The notes under the pieces: generated by a model
Database searches by the model: none
The model's input: the letters and a program-made list of their open reading frames with translations, nothing else
What the model was told of the DNA's origin: nothing
Made by a program: the position numbers and the translations under genes
NCBI RefSeq assembly: GCF_000264295.1
Contig: NZ_AJXT01000021.1
Coordinates: 1-64,000, forward strand
Direction of reading: 5' to 3'
DNA: 64,000 bases
DNA from: Rhodanobacter spathiphylli B39
GTDB taxonomy: Bacteria > Pseudomonadota > Gammaproteobacteria > Xanthomonadales > Rhodanobacteraceae
Shown here: positions 59,001-64,000 of the stretch, piece by piece
How positions within the stretch are numbered: position 1 is the stretch's first letter
How the letters are laid out: the number at the start of each line of letters is the position of its first letter

Positions 59001-59282
59001 AACGTCTACAACGCAAGCACCTACGATGCCATCGCTTCATGGGACGAGGGCAACAGGGATGCGGCCACCAATACGATTGACCGATATCTGGAACGGTCCC
59101 GATCAATAAGGATCGTCACGACGCTGCCCTTCCTCGTTGGACACAAGGAAGAGCTTCATTCCACGCTGTGGGGCTTTCAAAACACCCAGTACGCGAGCCT
59201 CATCGCGGCCAGCACCACGCTGCTGAGGGACAAGCTGGAGGGGTACGGCGAAGGTCGTCCCGGTGGTGCGGGTAATGCGTGA
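56049..59282 (+). CDS. Giant fusion: propeller-like domain, coiled coil, GT-like and GT25-like domains
   Basis: A 1077-residue protein. Residues 1-285 show repeats of beta-propeller style (WHVNCLTRWGSRLVFSAFGD, PHSLLAAGDKLLLANSENFEIREYD, TRGMLLHGNVLYVGL) as in DUF4915-like proteins. Residues ~290-475 are a regular coiled coil (SRDEAIRENERKI, SREDVIQARDIEIQ, RDEEVRNRDAEVRARDEAIRR). SRSWKLTWPARA, a motif often seen next to O-antigen glycosyltransferases, follows near 480. Residues ~555-850 look like a CgeB/GT family segment (FSYSLAN-like FDYSLANIAKL, VIFYGDIQNARRREFI). Residues ~855-1077 have GT25-type features (QGWLGCAMSYK, EDDVEF at about 919-924). The start overlaps wzt by eight bases. Function: inferred chain assembly or termination for the second exporter. 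Confidence 0.75.
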   Translation: MHDAFTNLLIACPNDGGLFLLHQGTTYKLDGLDTTGFVIRGRQMLRGLQPARLVRYADGEECGVTSGEDFGDIHDVLLEEQFHYVVKTDDNEIVKLDERGQERQRWTLPGERDSWHVNCLTRWGSRLVFSAFGDLRLHKEYKQRSRESGFVQDLDTGEKLITGLSQPHSLLAAGDKLLLANSENFEIREYDDSGHLLRSKKFDGYTRGMLLHGNVLYVGLSRSRNVELGPIAHAVVVALDAGTWEELARHALPANEIFSIQHVDPVDLPAILARLASHASRFLGEQVAALEAGGAHLRRSVEVGERRAEELRLELAARDALICDKDRQLDSRDEAIRENERKIYGLLETVHGKDLHLQSREDVIQARDIEIQRRDEEVRNRDAEVRARDEAIRRLESLLVELRLDSSNTIQRNESRIATLMEEARLQAEVVQRLREEVDAQAQRISEMGREADAAYSRMLTLKNELQWSQARVADMESSRSWKLTWPARAIKLAFDARSARKSAKGERTSVARKDAEVSGRRWKLKRVPEAMDPGAHSDAAKISVPVSARRPVFDLRGSDSPIVILTTAHCTYVAEEIAAALRRVEIPSRIIYKMPEAGYDDVPHFVVCPQMFEQLPGLYVSFQMEQSVSSRWFTEEYVRRLENSFAIFDYSLANIAKLQNMGLYAQQMYHVPIGYLDQYRSDSTAASTDYDVIFYGDIQNARRREFIAELSRVCKVKVINDLFGDALHDELARAKLVVNIHYYAGALLETTRLWECLSLGKLVVSERSVDMDQHGELADVVDFVDVDDCAGMVERVRFWLSNEELRQQRLQRNEEILRGLPNQFDAQFYRFLLATDNITFDEFWNVAGRHMNLPGDRICLSLPEFVRRSQSFDRDNRFGFVRFTGLRHCQGWLGCAMSYKLMIMLARQQGLPSVAICEDDVEFPQGFDSRWAAIQEHLRAAPDDWDVFSGLMADVHADLEILGAYERNGMQFVMTDRLISMVFNVYNASTYDAIASWDEGNRDAATNTIDRYLERSRSIRIVTTLPFLVGHKEELHSTLWGFQNTQYASLIAASTTLLRDKLEGYGEGRPGGAGNA

Positions 59283-59446
59283 CCCCCGGCGCGCACATCC
59301 AGCTGCCTGATGACGGCCTGGCCAGAACTTCTCCGGCTGAATTGCGCATGGGTGATTGGATCAGCGCGCCAGAATGTCGCTGACAGGGCGTTCTGGCGCA
59401 ATTTTCGTTGCACGTCGGCCTTGACCGAGAACTTACCGAGGATTGG

Positions 59447-59872
59447 ATGATGAGTAGAATTGGCGTGTTGGCTTTCGGGGCATTGTTGTCGGTCGCGCTG
59501 ATGGGCTGCAGCCAGGAGCAATCGCCTGCTCCCGGATCCATGGGCACCAAGACCGAAGTTGCAAAGAGCGATGCGCCGCCCAGGGCAACGTTGCAGCTGG
59601 TTCCGGGGACGGTGGACAGTTGCGAAGTCGGAGCGACCATCGACCCCGTGGTCAGTTGGCAACGAATCGATCCCTCGATCAGGAGCACGAGGGTGACTAC
59701 CGACAATCCTGCAAACCCCGAGGAAAAGCTCTTTGCCAAGGCGGGGTTTGGCGGCAGTTCGCGGGCCGGCAATTGGGTCGTTGCAGGCACCAGGTTCCAT
59801 GTCTACGACGATCAAACCGGTGTGGAGCTGGTTTCCTATACGGTGAAGACCGGGAAGAACTGTGCGAACTGA
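59447..59872 (+). CDS. Small lipoprotein (copy 1)
   Basis: A 141-residue lipoprotein: signal with lipobox ALMGC (about residue 21). The mature part has two Cys near the ends of a beta-rich stretch (SCEVGATIDPVVSWQ ... TGKNC), with KAGFGGSSRAGNWVVAGTRFHVYDDQTG in the middle. The same scheme occurs in the minus-strand lipoprotein at 61638-62006, on the other side of an acyltransferase gene. GAGGATTGG precedes ATGATG. No known domain is recognised. Confidence 0.7.
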   Translation: MMSRIGVLAFGALLSVALMGCSQEQSPAPGSMGTKTEVAKSDAPPRATLQLVPGTVDSCEVGATIDPVVSWQRIDPSIRSTRVTTDNPANPEEKLFAKAGFGGSSRAGNWVVAGTRFHVYDDQTGVELVSYTVKTGKNCAN

Positions 59873-60067
59873 GGAATGAGCGCTTGCTCATCATCGGATA
59901 TCGAACGCCGGAGGAACGGGGGCGGAGCATGACGACCGCCCAGCATTGCTTCATGAGTCAGTACAGCCGGGCCGCGGCGCGGAGCCCATGCATGCCTGCT
60001 CGGGCGAATGCGCGTGCCGCGACGCTCGTGCATGGCTTCATCGATAATGCAGCGTCAAGGAAAGAAT

Positions 60068-61183
60068 GTGGATACGCCTGTGGGTAGCGGTACTGATTTC
60101 ATGACGAAGCGGCGGGGCCGCTGGATGTTTCGTCACTTCGATCGGCTGTGGGCCTTTCTTCGCAGTTCAATCACCGTGGAAGAGGGTCTGGCTCGCCGCC
60201 AGGACAATTTCCTCGTGCTGCGCATCGCCGCGGCAGCGGCCGTCATCTACGGGCATGCGTCCGCCATTGCGCCATCGGTTGGCACAAGAGACATTTTCGT
60301 AAGGCTGGGCTGGGGGATCTACAGTGGCGACATCGCTGTAAACATCTTCTTTCTGATCAGCGGCTTTCTTGTGACTGGCAGCTACATCCGCCAGCGTAGC
60401 TTCTACAAGTTTGCGAAAGCGCGCATTCTCCGGGTCTATCCCGCATTCGTGTTGAATGTAGTGCTGCTGGCCACAGTGTACGGATTGATGTTTACCAGCT
60501 TGCCATCCGCCGAGTATCTGCACCATGGCGGCGTGTGGAATTACATCGCCACCAACCTGAAGATGTCGTCCAACATGGTCTGGACTTTGCCTGGCGTGTT
60601 TGAGGATGGCGCAAAGACAGCCGCCATCAATGGTGCGCAATGGACCCTGCCCGCTGAAGTGCGGATGTATGTTCTGCTTGGAATCTTGGGCGCGATTGGC
60701 CTGTTTGCGTCAGTTCGAGTCGCTACCCTGGTGCTGGCGGCGCTGTTTCTGACGGGGCTGGTCCACCCGGAACTTTTTCCGTTGAACCAGACCTGGCTCC
60801 GGCTGGCGGGGTACTTCATGCTGGGTGTATGCATATATCTGCATCGCGCCAGCATTCGGGTCAGCCTGGAACTGGTGGTGGCGCTTGTGCTGGCCGCGGT
60901 GCTGGTGCGGCATTTGCCGCCCTACCCGATGGTTTTCGCACTGGCCCTGGCTGGTGTGGTGGGGTTCATTGCCTATCTGATGCCCCCGTGGCGCTGGCTG
61001 GAACGCTTTGGTGATCCGTCCTATGGAATCTATCTTTGGGGCTGGCCGTGCCAGCAGGCAGTTGCCCATATCTTCCCGGGCGCGGGACTGACTCTGCACG
61101 TGGGTTCGTCGTTGGCAATGGCGACGGTAATGGGATACGGGTCGTGGACGTTGCTTGAGAAGCAAATGCTGCGCCTGAAATGA
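60068..61183 (+). CDS. OafA-like acyltransferase (acyltransferase 3 family)
   Basis: A 371-residue inner-membrane O-acyltransferase with about ten helices. The LRIAAAAAVIYGHASAI stretch with its catalytic-type His in helix 1, the FFLISGFLVTGSYIRQRSFYKFAKARILRVYPAF motif and WTLPAEVRMYVLLG are family hallmarks. It would add acetyl or other acyl groups to O-antigen sugars. A GTG at 60068 with AAGGA seven bases upstream is preferred; ATG at 60101 is possible but lacks a site. It lies between two related small lipoprotein genes. Confidence 0.88.
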   Translation: MDTPVGSGTDFMTKRRGRWMFRHFDRLWAFLRSSITVEEGLARRQDNFLVLRIAAAAAVIYGHASAIAPSVGTRDIFVRLGWGIYSGDIAVNIFFLISGFLVTGSYIRQRSFYKFAKARILRVYPAFVLNVVLLATVYGLMFTSLPSAEYLHHGGVWNYIATNLKMSSNMVWTLPGVFEDGAKTAAINGAQWTLPAEVRMYVLLGILGAIGLFASVRVATLVLAALFLTGLVHPELFPLNQTWLRLAGYFMLGVCIYLHRASIRVSLELVVALVLAAVLVRHLPPYPMVFALALAGVVGFIAYLMPPWRWLERFGDPSYGIYLWGWPCQQAVAHIFPGAGLTLHVGSSLAMATVMGYGSWTLLEKQMLRLK

Positions 61184-61637
61184 TGCTCGCAGCGGGCTTC
61201 TGTCGGAACCGACCGAAACTTCCGCCGGGCTGCGCGAACGGACTCTGTCGCTCCAGCTGACATCGACGTAGCCTGCGAGCCTTCGCAGCCAAGACCAGGG
61301 GGATTTGCGGAAGTTGTCGTTCTGCGGCGTCGCGCAATCAGCGCCGGATCGAGCCGGTCCGGCATGGTTGAAGGGGCTCGAATCGACCTGCCACGGCGCT
61401 GTGGCTTGGCTTTGCATTTGTCACAGCGTGGCTTCCCAGTCACCCTTCCTTGCCGTCGAATTTGGATGCGACCTTGCGGGGTTGGAGGCAGGAGCGTCAA
61501 AAGGAACGGTTGACGACGCTTCGAAAGGAGCATGCCGGACGAAGTCGGCCCGCGGAAAGATTCCATTTCACGCAGACGGATGCATCTGTGGTCGCAGGCA
61601 TCCTTCCCCCAGGGGGCTTGTTGCGATTGAGCGCTGA
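61184..61637. other. Gene-free region downstream of acyltransferase
   Basis: A 454-base stretch without a supportable gene. Several overlapping frames exist but none shows a credible domain, start site or codon pattern. It holds a spaced 7-base inverted repeat (CGCTGTG at 61397-61403 and CACAGCG at 61422-61428). It lies between the convergent acyltransferase and lipoprotein genes. Confidence 0.6.
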
Positions 61638-62006
61638 TCAATCGGGCGTGGCCGTCCCCTGACTACGTTGACTGCACGGTTCCGTGGTCATGGTTCTTCT
61701 CGCCAGGAGCGCGCCATTGCCGTCTCGAAGTGAAAGGGATGACCCGTCAAACATCCACTTGCCTGTATCGGCTTGTCCACTGGTTCCGCCGCCGGTCCAC
61801 AGCGTCTCCGGCAAGCCAACCCCATTCACGTAGATGCTTATGGGTTTGGGAGTCGTTGCCGGGACGCTCCACCTGACATGGACAGCCACGCGGGTGCCCT
61901 GGCATTCGGAAAAGTGTTGCGGACTCAGATCGAATTCCACGCGATGACAACCGGAGAGGAGAGCCGCGGTGGAAAACGCGAAAGCGGACCATTTCCATGC
62001 ACTCAC
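61638..62006 (-). CDS. Small lipoprotein (copy 2)
   Basis: A 122-residue lipoprotein with lipobox LLSGC (about residue 20), starting at GTG (62006), whose GTG overlaps the stop of the LtaS-like gene (GTGA). The mature part repeats the plan of the lipoprotein at 59447: Cys early (ECQGTRVAVHVRWSV), GGGTSGQADTGKWMFDGSSLSLRDGNGALL, and a Cys near the end (TTEPC). It is thus co-translated with the LtaS-like protein and is probably a partner of it. Family unknown. Confidence 0.7.
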   Translation of the reverse strand: MSAWKWSAFAFSTAALLSGCHRVEFDLSPQHFSECQGTRVAVHVRWSVPATTPKPISIYVNGVGLPETLWTGGGTSGQADTGKWMFDGSSLSLRDGNGALLARRTMTTEPCSQRSQGTATPD

Positions 62007-63835
62007 GGGTTGGTCACCCCGGTTGCGGCGCAGAACGACTGCCTTGCGCTTTCCTTGACATTCCCGGGCATCGCCTCACCTCGCAGGTAAAGTCTCGAAA
62101 GGGATTCGATGCCTTCGAGAGTTTCCCTGTCCAGCGATGCCATTCGGCGCTCTGCCTGGTGCCGCTGCGCCTTCTGGATCATGGCGTAGTAATCGTTTCC
62201 CTGGCCTGCAAAGCTGCATAGGATCGTGCCGCCGGTCATCCAGGAGTAAATGGGTTGGCCTGGCATCTTGAGCCCAAGGTTCGACACCATGACCCACGGC
62301 ACCATTTGGGTCGATGCCGGTTGATGGTCGTCAAATCCGCCCGCGGCGGTATAGACCTTCGAAAAGCCGGGGAGATGGTCCCCGTAGAAGACGAGAATAT
62401 ACGGACGCTTTCGTCGCTCGAGGTAATCCCAGAGACGCCCAAGTTCGTGGTCGGCGTGGTGGATGTGATACGCGTAGTTGCGGTATTCCTTGGCGGCATT
62501 TTCCGGCCACGTCGACGGAACCGGGATGGAATCACGCATGGCCTTGTCCAGAACGGGATTTTCCAGGTAAGGGCCGTGACCCTCCATGCTTATCCCCATG
62601 ATGAACACGGGGCGGCTTTCCCGATCCAGCAGCTGCTCCATTTTTTCCGTGAACGAGGAATCGGCAATCGCCCAGCCGTCCTCGGGCGCATCGGCCGGGA
62701 AGTCCTTGCGGCTGTAGAAGGCATCGAAACCCATGGATTGGAATGTCCGCTCACGATTCCAGAAATTGGCATCGTTGGGATGGACGGCGTATGCAAGATA
62801 CCCTTGCGTTTTGAGCACGCGGACCAGGCTCGGCATGGTCTTGTCGTGGATCTGGAGATAGGGAAATTCGATTTTTGGAAAGGCCGCCAGAGGAACGCTG
62901 GTCAGGGTTTCAAATTCGGTGCGCAATGTGCCGCCGCCGAACGTGGGGACCCTCATCTGACCCACCGAGCCGGCCAGGCGCGCTCTCGCCAGCACGGGCA
63001 GGAGTCGGCTGGTGTCGTCGATCCCTGCAAGCGTCGAAGGATCGAAGTACGACTCGCTTTGTATGACGATGATATCGGGCTTCTGCGAGGCGACGGGCGA
63101 AGGTGCGCCGGCGTCGGGAACCTCCAGCCTGGCGAGACGCGTGATGGCGGCGTTGTCGACAGGTTCGCGCAGTGCAGTGGAGGATTCGATGGCCTGGTAG
63201 ACAAGTGTGCCCAGCAACCCCGCATGGAGCTCGGAGGCTGCCGGAGCCCATGGAGCGATGCGGAGGACATTTCGGTCATAGAGTTTGCGCGCAGGCGAAA
63301 CGCCTCGATACAGACCGAAAGCGACAAGAGCCAGAAGCAGAGCGCTCACGATACGGGAGAGTCGCTTCAGGTTCAGCAGCGGGCGTTCCCAGAAATACAT
63401 TCCACCGAGGATCACCAGCGAAACGACTGCGAACAGGAAGATCCTGGCCGACAGATAGTGGGACAGCAGGTGGATGACGGATGCGTTTACCTGTCGAAGA
63501 AAGTAGACGTCGCTGAAGGCGATCGGTTGCTGAAGGGTTTCAAGCTTGATGGCGTTTATTCTGTACACGGCTCCCATCAGTGCGGAAACGATCAACGACG
63601 TGAAGATCACCCGTCGACTGACCACGAGTACCATGAAAAACAGCAGAACCACCGGAACGGAGTTTGCGATGAACCCCAGGCTTCCCGCGTAAGTGAGCAG
63701 CTGGAGATGAAGCGAACGCCTGTCCGTCGCCCAGGTCGCCAGGCAGAGGAGCATGACCAGCAGGACGACCACGGAGCTTCGCGCCAGTCGCGAAGTATGA
63801 AAACGGTCGGCGATGCGCCTCTTCAGGCTGATCAT
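62003..63835 (-). CDS. LtaS-like sulfatase-fold membrane phosphotransferase
   Basis: A 610-residue protein with about five N-terminal membrane helices (residues 20-170) and a periplasmic alkaline-phosphatase-superfamily domain. PDIIVIQSESYFDPSTL holds a likely metal ligand, FGGGTLRTEFETLTSVP the catalytic Thr, MGISMEGHGPY and FYGDHLPGF further metal ligands. This is the plan of LTA synthase and of Gram-negative relatives that transfer phosphoglycerol or phosphoethanolamine. The start is uncertain; 63835 (MISLKRR) is used, 63880 being possible. In an O-antigen locus it could decorate the glycan with phosphoglycerol. Its stop overlaps the small lipoprotein start. Confidence 0.85.
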   Translation of the reverse strand: MISLKRRIADRFHTSRLARSSVVVLLVMLLCLATWATDRRSLHLQLLTYAGSLGFIANSVPVVLLFFMVLVVSRRVIFTSLIVSALMGAVYRINAIKLETLQQPIAFSDVYFLRQVNASVIHLLSHYLSARIFLFAVVSLVILGGMYFWERPLLNLKRLSRIVSALLLALVAFGLYRGVSPARKLYDRNVLRIAPWAPAASELHAGLLGTLVYQAIESSTALREPVDNAAITRLARLEVPDAGAPSPVASQKPDIIVIQSESYFDPSTLAGIDDTSRLLPVLARARLAGSVGQMRVPTFGGGTLRTEFETLTSVPLAAFPKIEFPYLQIHDKTMPSLVRVLKTQGYLAYAVHPNDANFWNRERTFQSMGFDAFYSRKDFPADAPEDGWAIADSSFTEKMEQLLDRESRPVFIMGISMEGHGPYLENPVLDKAMRDSIPVPSTWPENAAKEYRNYAYHIHHADHELGRLWDYLERRKRPYILVFYGDHLPGFSKVYTAAGGFDDHQPASTQMVPWVMVSNLGLKMPGQPIYSWMTGGTILCSFAGQGNDYYAMIQKAQRHQAERRMASLDRETLEGIESLSRLYLRGEAMPGNVKESARQSFCAATGVTNP

Positions 63836-63928
63836 GATTCCATGTCTGGCCAACCCGGCCCGGCAAGAGGCGTCATGCATGCATGTCCATGAGAAAAATT
63901 TCCTTGAGCTTCATGTCCGCAACGCCCC

Positions 63929-64000
63929 TCAGCCCAGTGCCTGTTCCAGCTCCGGGATGATCTTGAACAGGTCACCCACCAGGCCGAAGTCGGCGATTTC
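63929..64000 (-). CDS. etfA: Electron transfer flavoprotein alpha subunit, C-terminus (partial)
   Basis: The last 23 codons of a minus-strand gene running off the window: EIADFGLVGDLFKIIPELEQALG then stop. EIADFGLVGDLF and PELEQAL fit the FAD-domain end of EtfA. The rest lies beyond base 64000. EtfAB takes electrons from acyl-CoA and dimethylglycine-type dehydrogenases. Its position opposite metB matches the metB-etfA boundaries of Xanthomonas LPS loci. Confidence 0.85.
   Translation of the reverse strand, partial: EIADFGLVGDLFKIIPELEQALG

Noticed and set aside
60066-60104. Short frame MWIRLWVAVLIS at the acyltransferase start
   Set aside because: Only 12 codons; the ribosome-binding site fits the overlapping GTG of the acyltransferase equally well.
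61340-61400. tRNA-like GGCTCGAATCGACC segment
   Set aside because: No cloverleaf or acceptor stem could be formed around it.
61305-61637. 110-codon frame in the 61.2-61.6 kb gap
   Set aside because: No ribosome-binding site or domain; composition resembles non-coding shadow frames.

Overview
This is a GC-rich gammaproteobacterial chromosome segment of xanthomonad type. Gene content points to Rhodanobacteraceae (Rhodanobacter/Dyella-like): azurin and a quinol-dependent NO reductase, PilU, TPR-sulfotransferase plus TonB-dependent receptor, DUF4398 proteins, and an O-antigen locus anchored on metB and etfA as in Xanthomonas. The genus is an inference from gene content, not a measured placement.

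Layout. (1) 0.1-5.1 kb: redox and nitrogen-oxide genes (CopD-like membrane protein, Tpx, truncated hemoglobin, azurin, 7Fe ferredoxin, qNorB). (2) 5.1-16.1 kb: a central-carbon cluster (gapA, pyk, class I fba, tkt, HAD phosphatase, pgk) interspersed with an S1/P1 nuclease, a TonB-C-like secreted protein and two tandem beta-barrel outer-membrane proteins. (3) 16.2-23.5 kb: housekeeping genes (maiA, pilU, two DUF4398-type envelope proteins, YdcH, cystathionine beta-synthase, glmS). (4) 23.6-34.7 kb: an uptake and catabolic island (TonB-dependent receptor, TPR-sulfotransferase, Rieske oxygenase, APC permease, trimethylamine-dehydrogenase-like FMN/4Fe-4S enzyme, Tat-exported amine oxidase) that looks built for a methylated or secondary amine. 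(5) 35.0-64.0 kb: O-antigen/LPS biosynthesis.

The O-antigen locus is the most distinctive part. manC and rmlBACD supply GDP-mannose and dTDP-L-rhamnose. Two separate Wzm/Wzt ABC exporters (40.1-42.2 kb and 53.9-56.1 kb) lie on either side of metB, each followed by its own large assembly proteins. Set 1 has a methyltransferase with a long C-terminal coiled coil, a tandem GT2 protein, an SGNH-like protein and a GSCFA-2OG-dioxygenase fusion. A convergent pair follows: a methyltransferase, and a GT2 protein with a degenerate CmcI-like tail. Set 2 has a 1077-residue protein joining a propeller-like domain, a coiled coil, a GT-like region and a GT25-like domain. After it come two related small lipoproteins, an OafA-like acyltransferase and an LtaS-like sulfatase-fold membrane protein. 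The window ends inside etfA. No Wzx/Wzy pair is visible, so the polymer(s) are probably ABC-exported and modified or terminated by methyl, acyl or other groups.

Smaller signals: dispersed hairpin repeats, a hairpin-led 5' UTR before fba, several palindromes upstream of qNorB and pyk, and tandem or paired paralogues (outer-membrane barrels, small lipoproteins).
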